NCBI GenBank assembly: GCA_024404245.1
Contig: JAKSQH010000012.1
Span: forward strand, 1-38,444
Length of the DNA stretch: 38,444 nucleotides
Source of the DNA: Clostridia bacterium
GTDB lineage: Bacteria > Bacillota > Clostridia > Christensenellales > Aristaeellaceae
Reading direction: 5' to 3'
A program made the translations under genes and the position numbers. Of the stretch, positions 10,258 through 21,500 are shown in pieces (the first letter of the stretch is position 1; every line of letters begins with the position of its first letter). The notes beneath the pieces were generated by a model. The model was not told the DNA's origin, did not search any database, and was given only the letters and a program-made list of their open reading frames with translations.

Positions 10258-12138
10258 TTATACCTGACCATTTTCCATCCGGTCGATCTTCACATTCCTG
10301 TTTTTATCCACAGTAATCCTGAAGCGGAATACTTCCTCACCATCCACTACTTCGATTACCGCTTCACCGGCCTTCAGAACAGAATAGTCAAACGTTAACC
10401 GGATGTTGCCGTCGACCGAATCCACCCTGACCGATTTTTCATCAATGGTCAGCACATCATTTCCGGAAATCCGCTTCAATGAATATCTCTTCAGCACAGC
10501 ATCCTTCGTATTCTGAGAAGTCTCGCCTTTACTGTCATAACTGATCAGTTCATTACATACGGTTCCATCCGGCAAAACATTGATACAGCGGTATTCACTG
10601 ATAATTTGCGATCCAACCGCAGTCAGCACCCAGGCTCCCTTGTGGGGTAACGCCGGATAATATTCCATACCCAATTCTTTTCCGCAGTCCATGCAGGTTT
10701 CACGAATAACGGCTCCCTTTTGACAGGAGGCCTTGCGAACGATCTCACGCTTCCCACTCGCGTGATTATCCGGGTTAACGGGCAGCTCTACCACTTTTTT
10801 ATCCCCGCATACCTTGCAGGTGTAGTACTCTGTATTGCCTTGCTTACAATTCCCGCCCAGAGCGTACTGGAACTCGTAATCATGGCCCAACGCGGGAATT
10901 TTCTCAACCTTAAGTTCTTTTTTGCAATCTCTGCATATTGTTGTTATGCTGCCCGCTTTCGTGCAAGTCGCTTCAACCTTTTTACGCTCAAGATTGCAAT
11001 GATCGTCCGGGTTAATGGGCAGCTTTTCCACTTTTTTATCCCCGCATACCTTGCAGGTGTAGGTCTCTGTGCCGGCTTGTATACAATTTCCACCCAGTGC
11101 GACGGGCGCGCCATAATCATGGCCCAACGCGGGAATTTTCTCAACATCAAGTTCTTTTTTGCAATCTCTGCATATTGTTGTTATGCTGCCCGCTTTCGTG
11201 CAAGTCGCTTCAACCTTTTTACGCTCAAGATTGCAATGATCGTCCGGGTTAATGGGCAGCTTTTCCACTTTTTTATCCCCGCATACCTTGCAGGTGTAGG
11301 TCTCTGTGCCGGCTTGTATACAATTTCCACCCAGTCCGACGGGCGCGCCATAATCATGGCCCAACGCGGGAATTTTCTCAACATCAAGTACTTTTTTGCA
11401 ATCTGTACATATTGTGGTTATGCTGCCCGCTTTCGTGCAAGTCGCGGCAACCTTTTTACGCTCAAGATTGCAATGACTATCCGGGTTAACGGGCAGCTCT
11501 ACCACTTTTTTATCCCCGCATACCTTGCAGGTGTAGTACTCTGTATTGCCTTGCTTACAATTCCCGCCCAGAGCGTACTGGAACTCGTAATCATGGCCCA
11601 ACGGTTTACCGTATTTCGTATCCAACAGCTTACCGCAGGTATCACAGATGTAATGCTTAATATCCCCTTCTGTACAACTTGCTTTCCGGAAAACCTCAAC
11701 CCGGATGTTCGCGTGATTGTCGGGATCAGCAGGTTCCCAAACCACAAACTCATAACCGCAACGTTCACAGGTGCTTGTGATCTTTGTCGGATTTTTACAG
11801 TCGCCCAAAATTGCAACAGGGGTGCCATACGAATGACCCAGAGGCGCGGCATCGCCTTTTTCCAACCCATAGCTGCTTACTTTTCCGTCAGGAGCGATCC
11901 GATCGAAGATCCAGTACTCCTTTCCCCCTTCCGTACAGGTCGCGTCTGACCTTACGGTGAGGTTTTGATTGTCTGTGGTCTGAGTTGCTCCGCAAGTCCT
12001 GCAAACCCAGTTCGTTATTTTTGTGCTGCCGCTTTTGGCATTCCAGTTATGATTGCACTCAGCATTTGTGCCCATGATCAGGCAGAACACCAGAATAAAT
12101 GCAAAAACAACCGCGATCCACAACTTGGCTTTCTTCAT
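10258..12138 (-). CDS. Secreted cysteine-rich zinc-ribbon-repeat protein (626 aa)
   Basis: The start is ATG at 12138, which has AAAGGAAG about 8 nt upstream and opens a good signal peptide (MKKAKLWIAVVFAFILVF, likely cut at TNA/EC); the longer frame to 12249 has no such signals. The mature protein has about 39 cysteines, mostly in CxxC pairs (TCKVCGDKK, TICRDCKKEL, YICDTCGKLL) separated by the turn LGHDY. Four units of 79 residues form the core, preceded by two or three diverged ones. The last roughly 110 residues are cysteine-free and predicted to be beta-rich. There is no sorting motif or C-terminal membrane helix, so it should be released or held non-covalently. Such repeats occur in clostridial surface proteins without known function; zinc binding is inferred. 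Its promoter comes from a duplicated cassette. Confidence 0.85.
   Translation of the reverse strand: MKKAKLWIAVVFAFILVFCLIMGTNAECNHNWNAKSGSTKITNWVCRTCGATQTTDNQNLTVRSDATCTEGGKEYWIFDRIAPDGKVSSYGLEKGDAAPLGHSYGTPVAILGDCKNPTKITSTCERCGYEFVVWEPADPDNHANIRVEVFRKASCTEGDIKHYICDTCGKLLDTKYGKPLGHDYEFQYALGGNCKQGNTEYYTCKVCGDKKVVELPVNPDSHCNLERKKVAATCTKAGSITTICTDCKKVLDVEKIPALGHDYGAPVGLGGNCIQAGTETYTCKVCGDKKVEKLPINPDDHCNLERKKVEATCTKAGSITTICRDCKKELDVEKIPALGHDYGAPVALGGNCIQAGTETYTCKVCGDKKVEKLPINPDDHCNLERKKVEATCTKAGSITTICRDCKKELKVEKIPALGHDYEFQYALGGNCKQGNTEYYTCKVCGDKKVVELPVNPDNHASGKREIVRKASCQKGAVIRETCMDCGKELGMEYYPALPHKGAWVLTAVGSQIISEYRCINVLPDGTVCNELISYDSKGETSQNTKDAVLKRYSLKRISGNDVLTIDEKSVRVDSVDGNIRLTFDYSVLKAGEAVIEVVDGEEVFRFRITVDKNRNVKIDRMENGQV
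10639..11601 (-). repeat. Four 237-bp tandem repeats in A-B-B-A order
   Basis: The repeats encode 79-residue zinc-ribbon pairs. The two inner units (GNCIQAGTETYTC, KVEKLPINPDDHC) are almost identical at DNA level with an exact 237-bp shift (for example 10944-11150 against 11181-11387). The first and last share a different variant (EFQYALGGNCKQGNTEYYTC, KVVELPVNPD). The last unit has lost one cysteine position (NHASGKRE in place of HCNLERKK). Confidence 0.9.
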
Positions 12139-12161
12139 AACCGGCTTCCTTTCTTTTTCTG

Positions 12162-12296
12162 ATTGGAACTGCTTCCGCCGTCCGCAAGCGCGACAGGCGC
12201 AAAGCCGCTTCACGTACCAAATACACACGCCATGCCGCTTGCCATGCACAACGCCGCGATTACCGCGAGGACTTTCATGAGTCAGTTTGTCTTCAT
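12162..12296 (-). pseudogene. Relic 5' end of a giant adhesin gene
   Basis: From the ATG at 12296-12294 the minus strand repeats the first 45 codons of the left giant adhesin, but codon 5 (CGG to TGA) and codon 29 (GGA to TGA) are now stops. A second in-frame ATG at codon 7 leaves a 22-codon open frame spanning the old signal peptide. Homology ends at 12162, where the ribosome binding site of the zinc-ribbon gene begins. The relic frame continues to a TGA overlapping the start codon of that gene. Confidence 0.85.
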
Positions 12297-12352
12297 CACA
12301 AGTGTACGCTCCCCTTCTCAGAAGTTACGAGTATATACTTTTGCTGTTTGCT

Positions 12353-12381
12353 ATTTTATCACCATTACATTCGCTTGTCAA
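12353..12381 (-). promoter_or_regulatory. Duplicated promoter now driving the zinc-ribbon-repeat gene
   Basis: TTGACA (12381-12376), a 17-base spacer and TAAAAT (12358-12353) on the minus strand are identical in both hexamers to the promoter of the left giant. The expected start near 12346 gives a leader of about 208 nt that includes the relic signal-peptide frame. Confidence 0.8.
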
Positions 12382-12518
12382 ATCGATTACATATTTTGTA
12401 TCGCAATATTTTCAACGGATAGCGGGAACGTTCTGTTCTATTTACATAATTTGTAAATTAACCGTTTTTTCATCTTATCCGGTTCGGACAATTCATATAA
12501 ATATAAGCACCGCACCCG

Positions 12519-12562
12519 AAAAAAAGGGGGCCGTCTCACTTTTTCTCAGTGAGACAGCCCCT
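12519..12562 (-). terminator. Rho-independent terminator of the 3735-aa adhesin gene
   Basis: AGGGGGCCGTCTCACT and AGTGAGACAGCCCCT pair with one bulge and one wobble around a short loop. On the minus strand the stem is followed by a run of seven U (12525-12519). It starts about 22 bases after the stop codon. Confidence 0.9.
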
Positions 12563-12584
12563 GTGGTTTCAGGTCAGGATCCTT

Positions 12585-15500
12585 TTACCGTTGTCTCCGT
12601 TTACCAAGGGCAATTCCGAGCCCTGTGAGGCTGACCAGCAGGCAGCCGGTCAGGAGCAGGAACGGTGTGTTGTCACCGGTCGGCGGTACTTTGCTGTTGA
12701 TAATCGTTCCGCCGCTGTAGCAACGGTCTTTCACATCGGCATGGGCACCGATGTTGATATACGTTGTACGGTAGCCGGGAATCGGTTTCTCGATGACATA
12801 GTACTCTTTATCGAGCCAGAACCATGCCGTATAGACCCAGGTTTCCGGATCAACGACCGACTTTTTCATTCCGTGCCTGTGCACCGTTCCGTCCGGGTTA
12901 TACAGGGTGAACTCGATCTCACCGGCCGCGCCGCCCTCCCATTTCTTGGTGAAGGTGAACTTATACGGGTTCGGCTTGGGTGTGGGCGTCGGGGTGGGTC
13001 TCGGCGTGGGCGTCGGTGTCGGTGTGGGCGTAGGCGTCGGTACGGGCGTAGGCGTGGGTGTCGGCGTGGGCGTCGGCGTCGGTGTGGGCGTCGGTGTCGG
13101 CGTGGGCGTCGGTGTCGGTGTGGGCGTCGGTGTCGGACTCGGTGTCGGCGTCGGCTTGAAGCTGTTCACAAAGTCAGCACCCGATACATCCGCGCTTCCG
13201 TCCGAATAGACCGCCTCGCAGACGATCTCCCCGTCTTCCTCCGTCACTGTGACTTTCACGGTATAAACCGTTTCATCATAGGTATAGCCGGGCTTCTTTT
13301 CAGCCGGGATCACTTCGCGCAGTTGATAGACATGCTCGCCGAGATCCTCACGGGTATAACGGATTTCGGGGAAGGTTACATTACCGTTCGCGTCATTCTT
13401 CGCGGTTTCATCATAGGTATCGGTTCCCGTACCAGTCACGCGGAAGCTGAAGTCGCCCTCTTTCAGGGTAACATCCGGGCCGTTCAGCTTCTTGGTCGCT
13501 TCAGGTGTCCACACGGCGCTGCTGAAGATATTGGTCAGGATAAATCCGTTCTCCGCGTCACCGCTGAGCACACCGGTATAAACCTGATCCGCCAATACTT
13601 CCTTTACCGCGTATTCGACGGCGTAATCCTTACCGTCAACGGTTTCCACCGAAGGCAGATCCTCCCAGACCGCCGTCAGGGCCGCGCCTGTCGCGTCCTT
13701 CGGAATCGTCTTCTCATCAACTTTCTCATACGGTTTACCGGCAGCGGAACTGTAAAGCTCAACTGTGATATCCTCGCGGTAGCTTTCCAGCCCGTCATCT
13801 CCGGACCATACTTTGGCGGCTTTTACGCTTGTAATATCATTGTAGAGGTTATTGAATTCCAGAGGCTTGCCGTCCTTTTCCGTTGCCGTGAATTTCAGGC
13901 CGCCCTCACCGTCGTCCTCCACCTTCAGGGTAACGGTGAACACGGTTTCGTCATAAGTGATGCCGGGCAGATCGCCTTTCGCCTCGGCTACGGTATAGAC
14001 ATGCTCACCCGCGTCGGCATCCGTAAAGGCCATCCGCGTGAACAGGACCGTTCCGTCCTCCGCGTTTTTGCCGGTGGAAACGGTGTTTCCGGTTTCATCC
14101 TTCACTGTGAAAGTGAATTCCTCCGCTTTCAGAGCGCGGCCCGTTACCGTCTTGGTCACTTCCGGAGCCCACTCACCTTCAGCCGCGTAGGTATTCTCCG
14201 CTGTCACTTCGGCAGTGGTATCGGGCCGGATTTCGCCGCTGTCACCGGTCAGGGTCACGGTGAAGCCGGGAAGTTCCTCTTCCGTAACACGGTACTTCGT
14301 GCCCGCGGGCAGAGCTTTGATCAGCAGGGTCTCGCCGGCCTTCAGTTCGATATCCGCGACTCCGTCAGCCACGGTCAGGGTTCCGGCTGTTCCGTCCAGA
14401 TCGGTCGCGAATGTCCCGTTCACGGGATTCCCTTCCGCGTCCTCAATGTACAGGGTGAACCAGAACACCTTGTTCTCAACGGCATCCGTTTCATTGATAA
14501 CCGTTTTGGAAATCTTCAGGTTGCCCGGCTTAAGCACGTTCACGAAGGTATTATGCTCAGTTCCCGCGCCGTCCGCGTATGTGACCGTCGGGGTCAGGCT
14601 TCCCTTACCGTCCTTATCCTTCATAACCACCGTCGCGGTTATTGTACGTCCGTCATAGGTGACGGTGCTGTCACTGCCGGCGGTTTCTTTGATGCTGTAT
14701 TTGTATGTTCCCTCTTTGGTGAAGCCCGTGATCAGTCCGAAGGCGACCTCACCGGATGCTGTATTCACGGCTGTTTCTCCGCCCGCTTCCGGCATCGGAG
14801 CGTTATCCACAGCGGTCAGCGTAAAGGTGAACTCATCATCCGTAAGAGAACGGCCGGTCAGTTCCTTTACCGCCTTCAGCGTCGCGGTGCCGCTCAGGGA
14901 ATAGGTATTGGTGAGCGACGCGTTCACGGTCTGATCCGCGGGGACCGTTCCTTCATCATTGCTCTTTCCGGTATTCTTCCAGCCGTCAGGCACTGTTTCC
15001 GTTACGGTGTATTTCGTATCCGCGGGAATTTCACTGATGACCGCGGTCTGTCCGCCCTTCAGCTTCAGAACCAGTTTGTTATCCTCCGGCGTACGGGTTT
15101 CGGGTGCCGACGCGCCGGGAAGCAGGACGCTGACAGCCTTACTCAGGCCGTCCGGGAATGTCACCGTGATCTCAAATTCCTGATTTTCCGCTTCCTCAGT
15201 CAGCTCACCGTCAATCACCTTGCTGACCTTCAGGGTGCCGGGCTTAACCGTGTTTCTGAACACCGGCGTGGAAGTTGTCAACTTTGACGTAAGATTCTCA
15301 TCGGAATAGTAGGCTACGGTGCTGCCCATCTCATATACATCCGTTGTGCCGTCCTTCAATTGCTTCGTGACGGTCACCGCGCCGTAGTACACGGCGGTAT
15401 CATAGTTCACCGTACTGTCATTTCCGGCATCTTCCGTGATCTTATAGACAAACGTCACGGTATCTTCCGCAGACAGATCGTCTGCCGTAAACTTCAGGGT

Positions 15501-18500
15501 GCCGAACTCCGCCGTACCGGCCGCGGTGTTCACGGCCTTATCCCCGCCCGCGGCGGGCATCGGCGCGCCGGCAGTAACGGCCTCCACGGTAAACGCGAAC
15601 TGTCCGGCCGCGGGTGCTTTTCCGTCCAGTGTCTTGTTCACACGCAGCGCGGCCTCAGTCTGTCCGGGAACATATTTATTGGTGAATACCGCTGTGGCGG
15701 TCTCCTTCGGCAGGAGCGTACCCTTGTCGTTGGTCTTGCTGATCAGCGTCCATCCGTCAGGCGTATCTTCCCATACTTCATATTCGGTTCCGGCCGGGAG
15801 ACTGAACTTCGCGGTCTCGTCCGCTTTCAGATAAATGATGAATCCGTCCTCCGTGACGTCAACGCTGGTCTGCCCTTTTTCCCATTGCGCGGTCAGCGTG
15901 ACGGTACGGCCCGCGGCATGGGTGTCATCCACCTTGAATGTGCCGGCGGGAATCGTAGCGGCGTTATCGGTTACAGGGTAAGTATCCCCTTCCTCATCAT
16001 CCTTAAACGCGATCAGCGTATGCTGCGGTTTACGGAAGGTGTGGGTGAACGTATATCTTTCGGCAACCGGGATATAAACATCCGGCATGCTTCCGGCACC
16101 GCCGTTGGCATCGAAATGAAGCTTGACCGAATATTTGTTCCAGACCCATGTGCCGGCATTGCCGCCCGTGGAGAACAGACTTTCGTTGGTTTTGACTTCA
16201 TGATCCGCGATATTGACCCAGTTTCCGTCATACAGGCTGTCCTTATCCGGAGCGTACGCTCCGTAGACATCGGATTTGGTAATCCTGAACCCGCTGCCGA
16301 TTGTAATCGCGACCGGACGGCTCATGACCTGATCCGTTCCGGTGTAACCGGTGAACAGATCGCCGAGATTCAGATAGTCCCAGTCGCCGCGCCCGGTCAG
16401 CATACGTGAAACCTTTTTGTCCGCCACGTTGTCCCAGTTGCTCAGGTCCATCCATTTCAGGCCGGAACAGCCGTAGAACATGCCGGACACATCCGGGCAC
16501 AATTTCACATCAAAGTGATTTACATCCAGCCGCGTCAGAGAGGAACACCCGCTGAACATTTCCTTCATTGTTCCGGGTTCGCCTTTTTCGTTGCAGGGTT
16601 TTCCTACGGAGGAGGTATTAAATGTGCTGACATCCAGGGAAGTCAGTCCGTCGCACCCGTAGAACATCTGCTCCATGCTCGTGACCTTTGATGTGTTGAA
16701 TGTGCTCAGGTCAAGCGAGGTCAGGCCTTTGCAGTCATAGAACATGACCATCATATTTTCCACAGCGGAAGTGTCAAAGCTGCTGAGGTCAAGTTCGTCC
16801 AGTTTTTTCGCGGAATCGAACATGTAGGACATGTCTTTCACCGCGGCCGTGTTGAAATGTGTCAGGTCCAGCTCCTCCAGGGCTATGCACTGCCTGAACA
16901 TGGACTTCATGTTGTTCACATTCGCGGTGTCGAAATGTGAAACATCCAGTTCCGTCAGCCCGGAGCAAAGCTCAAACATGCTGTTCATATTGCGGACATT
17001 CGCGGTATTGAAACGGCTCACATCCAGTTCTGTCAGTCCGTTGCATCCGACGAACATTCTGCCCATGCCACCCTTTCCGTCGCTGCCGACGTTCTGAGTG
17101 TCAAAATGGGTCACGTCCAGCTCCGTCAGAAGGTGGCAGCCTTCAAACATGCCGTACATATCAAGGACTTCCCCGGTTCTGAAGCGGGAAACATCCAGTT
17201 CGGTAAGGCTGCCGCAGCCATAGAACATACGGTCCATATCTTTTACTTTGGATGTGTCAAAGCGCGACACATCGATCGGCTTGGTGCTGTCCAGGCCGAG
17301 ATCAAAGCAATCATAGAACATCCCGTACATATCAACGACATTGGATGTGTCAAACGAGCTCAGATCAACATACTGCAGTTTCACACAATCCGTGAACATG
17401 AGCCGCATGTTCTCTACATTGGATGTGTCGAAATTGGACAAATCCAGCGTTCTCAGGGATTTGCAGTTCCTGAACATGCCATCCATATTCCTTGTTTTGC
17501 TTGTGTTAAAGCTCGACAGATTAATGGATTCCAATGCCTCACATCCGCCGAACATGCTCGTCATTTTCTCAACGTTGGAGGTATCGAAAGATGACAGATC
17601 CAGTTCCTTCAGCACCTTGTTGTTCACGCCGCTCCGGGCGAGATCAAACATCGCGTACATCGTGCTGACGCGGGAGGTGTCCAGCATGCTCAGGTCCACT
17701 TCTTCAAGGTCCTTGCAGGTATTGAACCAGTAGGTAACAACAGCGGGCTTTACGGCGCCGGTCATCGTAACCCTCTTAACCATCTTGTTGTAGTCCGAAG
17801 AAGCCCAGCCGTAAGAGGTCGCGTAATTTGTACCGCCGTAATTCTCGAACCCTTTGAAGAATACTTTGCCGTTCTGCTTATACGCGTACTTGCCGTCAGG
17901 GAAAGCTATGTCAAACGGCTGGTTATAGGGATCCCTGGGATTGCTGTCCTGTGTGCGGAAGAATGTAAGCGTGCCGTAGTCAGGCGAAGTCTCGTCCGTA
18001 ACCAGAACCGCGTACGCCACGGAACTCTGCAGCACCGATTCCGAAGCACGGAATACTTTGGAAGTATCCGGCTCCCGGATGGGTTTCGGCGTGAGCAGAT
18101 CCAGCGGCGGAACCGGAGTCAGTACCTCAGGGGTATTCACAACCGGTGACTTTGCGGACGCCGGAGTCTTCGGCGAGGACGGATACACCGGGGCGGGTGT
18201 CGGTACCGGCGTCGGCAGGCTTTGCGGCTCTTCAACGGTGAAATCCAGCGGGTTCGGAATATTCTCGCCGGAAAGCTTCACGTGGAAGGCGAACTTACGG
18301 TTCGGATCATCCAGTTCACCGTCAACGGCCTTGTTGATTGCCAGTTCGGCGCCTTCAAGCTTATTTACAAAGACGGGCGTGACTTCTTTGGTGCCGCCCT
18401 GCTCCCTGATGCTTTCTTTGAAGCTGATCGTTCCGTCACCGTTATCAATCAGGGTCAGCGTATAAACATATACCGTATCGGAATAGATCACCGTCGGATC

Positions 18501-21500
18501 CATGCCGCGAATTTCCTTCACCAGATAGGTCACGACCGCCGGCGTATCGGTTTCCGACAGATCATCCTGCGTGAAGGTTACCGCGTCAAAGGCCACAACG
18601 CCGTCAGCATCGTTTGTTTCTGTAACGGGCTGCGCCGACAGGCTGCCTTTATACAGGCCGAAGATAAACTCGCCCGCCTGCAGTTCACGGCCCTGCAAAA
18701 TCTTCCACGCCTTCGGTGACCATTTTCCTTCGGCTTCATACGCGTTTGTGAAGGGCAGGTTGATTCCGTCCGTCGCGTCCGCTCCGGTCTCCTTTTCCTT
18801 CGCGGTCACCTTCATGGTGCCGTCGCCGCTGTCCTCAACGGTCACTTCGACCGTATAGGTCTTTGTATCGTAGGTATAGCCTTTTTCATCGGTGATGCTT
18901 TCCTCAACCCGGTAAAGGAAGGTCTTTCCGTCATCGGCCGCGGTATAGCGAAGCTCACCGAAGGTCAGCAGTCCTTCGCTGGTGATCTCTCCGGTCTGCG
19001 GATCCTTCTGCGTTTTATCCGGCTGACCGCTGTAGCTGTACATGACCGGCTCCCCGTAGGTTTCGCTGCCGGGGGTGATATCCGTGATCACAAACCGGAA
19101 CTGACGGCTCTTCATCGTACGGCCCGTAACGGTCTTTTTCGCCGCCAGGCTGACACCGCCGTTGGCGCTGTACGTATTCTCAAATGAAGACTCAGCCGTC
19201 TTTCCGGCCTGAATCGTTCCGCTTTCGCCGGTAACGCCGGTCTGTTTATAGCCGTCTTTGGCGTACTCCTCAATACGGAAGGTGCTTTCGGAAGGCAGGT
19301 CTTTGACAACAATCCGCTCGTCCGCCTTCAGCGTGAACTGACCGCCTGTGGAGATCGTGCCGGTACGGACCGGTATGCCGGACGTTCCGGCATACACCTC
19401 ATAGGCATAGCTTCCCTCCAGGGGTTCTCCTTCCTCTTCGCCCTTCTTCGGTTCGCTGAAGAGATCCAGCGTAAAGGTAAACTCTGTCTGCTTTGCCTTT
19501 TCCGTGGCGCTCAGAAGAATCTTGCCGACACTCAGGTCACCGAAGGGGTGATAAGTGTTTGTAATCGACGCGTATCCGTCCGGTTCGCTGACATATTTCG
19601 GCACATACTCTTCTTCAACCGTATAGACATACTCACGTCCGGTATCGTCGAATTTATCCAGTTCACCGAAGTCCCAGTACCAGTGTCCGTCAATATCCGG
19701 GGTTACCGTACATTCATCGGCCTTCTCCCCGTCGCGCAGCAGCGTTACGGTGACGGAAGACGGGCGAAGATTCGCCTCATTGTCATTGTCATCCCAGATC
19801 TTTTCGCCCCTGAGCGCGACCGGTTCATTGGGATGCCTGTTGGACAGTACATATTCATCCGCGCTCCGGCGGGAAACCGACAGTGTGTACCCGTCAACCG
19901 TACCTTCATCAAAGCTGTAAATGAACGGCGTATTATCCGTGTCAACCAGCGGCACCTGCAGGAAAATATCCTGCCAGTTATTCGCCGCGTTCAGCGTGAC
20001 CGTCATCGGCTTACCGGACGCGTCCTTCACCGGCTGAGGATCGCCCGCCTCATCCGCGCGTTTCCGCAGCAGGGTTACCGTAATGCTTTCCGGGCGCAGC
20101 TTGTCATGATTGCTCTGGTCGAGCCAGATCTTGCTCACCATGACCGTTGAGGGCAGAATGCCGACACGCGTATAGTCATTACGGATCATGCGGTACTGGC
20201 TTGAACCGCCGCCGCTGACGTTTTCCTGCTCACAGCACATCCGCGTGTTGTTGAACGCGTACATGTTGTTTACTTTGTCTCTGGCTTTCTCCCAGTCCAC
20301 TTCCTTTACAGGATTGCCGGAAGCATCCGTTTTGTGGGCAAAGGCGCCCTTGGCATTCCAGATATCCGGATCAGCGCCGTCATCCGGGGCAATCATATGC
20401 AGATAGGCGTTGATCGCCTTGCCGGGTTCCAGAATGAACGGATTTCCGTCTTTACCGGTCTGCGCGTCAATGGCGATCGCGGTGACCTTCACGCCGGCGG
20501 GAACGGTCCAGATTCCGTTCGCGTCCGGAGTGGCTTTTTTCCATACACTGTTCTTCAGATCATAGTAGCCGCTCTTGAACAGTGCCGTTTCCTCATCGTA
20601 GGTCATGCCGGGAGTGGAATCGGCAAACTGCAGGTCCTCCAGGGTCGCGTAATACAGCACGGGAGCCACACCGGCACGGATCAGATCGCTCATATCCACG
20701 CTGACCGGCGTACCGCGCCACTGTCCCTTGCCTTCCCAGGCGCCCTGCATATTCTTTTTGTTCTGAATGTCCTGATAATCGTCATTCTTCGTTCCGTCAT
20801 CCGGAACATGGTAGTTTTCGATCGTATCAAACAGCACGATTTTGCTCGTACGGGTCGTATCGCTGGAGACGGCACGCAGTTTGTAGGTGTATCCGTGTCC
20901 CTCGTACACCGTAACCTGGGACTGTCCGTCAAGGCCCTGTGACCACAGGCCGTCCGCGTCATCGCTGACTTCCTTGCGTACACCTGTCACCGCGTATGTG
21001 TTCAGGTCCAGCCTCGTATTGACCTTGCCGTACACAAACCGGTTCTCTCCCGCCGGGGTATTCGGATCCAGCCCCTTCATCGCCGCGGCGATATCATCCG
21101 GCATAGTCGGAGTCGCCACGTTCTTTCCTCCGCGGGGGTCATCCGGTTCACCCTGCTGACCCTTCAGATTGCCGAGCGTACCGTTTACCAGATCCTCCAC
21201 GGTCGATTCAAACGCGATATAGTTATCCAGCGTATCGCCGATATCCTTCAGGTCATCCCAGGTATACACCGCGTCAAAGGAGATCGCCGGCGTATCCTGA
21301 TACCCGCTTCCGTCCTTACTCAGGGTCACCTGAGGCGTCAGATCCGCCAGAACCACCAGCAGCGTCCGTCCGGTATTCCGGTAATCCTCCACGGTATACA
21401 GGCCGGTAACCGTATCCCCCGTGCGCAGCACGACCGTATCCAGAATCGGCGCCACGCCTTCCGGCAGCAGATCATACCATACGCCGGAGGTCTCCGCCGG

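Larger units (their letters stand above)
12162..12524 (-). repeat. Promoter-leader cassette, decayed copy
   Basis: This is the second copy of the block at 9857-10220, offset by 2305 bases at the coding end and 2304 at the far end because of a one-base difference in a T run. The promoter elements are unchanged, while the coding part has picked up stops. It supplies the promoter for the 626-aa gene. It makes up most of the 446-base gap 12139-12584, with the terminator of the next gene filling the rest. Confidence 0.9.

Noticed and set aside
10639..11601. Regular direct repeats considered as a CRISPR array
   Set aside because: The period is 237 bp, units are coding and adjacent, and there are no unique spacers.
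10720..11949. Repetitive 409-codon plus-strand frame
   Set aside because: It is the mirror of the zinc-ribbon repeats; its repeats follow the 237-bp period of the real gene.
12060..12138. Possible lipoprotein signal in the zinc-ribbon protein (Cys in the hydrophobic core and an early mature Cys)
   Set aside because: Neither Cys is preceded by an L-A/S-G/A type lipobox; a signal peptidase I site at TNA/EC fits better.
12139..12249. 37-codon N-terminal extension of the zinc-ribbon protein
   Set aside because: It is the relic cassette read in another frame; the signal peptide and AAAGGAAG support the start at 12138.
12549..15287. Plus-strand open frame of 912 codons opposite the 3735-aa gene (also 188-2137, 5798-7663, 22422-23933, 29282-31909)
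   Set aside because: They are antisense to proteins with clear domains, are rich in Arg, Gly, His and Ile as expected from reversed codon bias, and have no domain, signal peptide or ribosome site.
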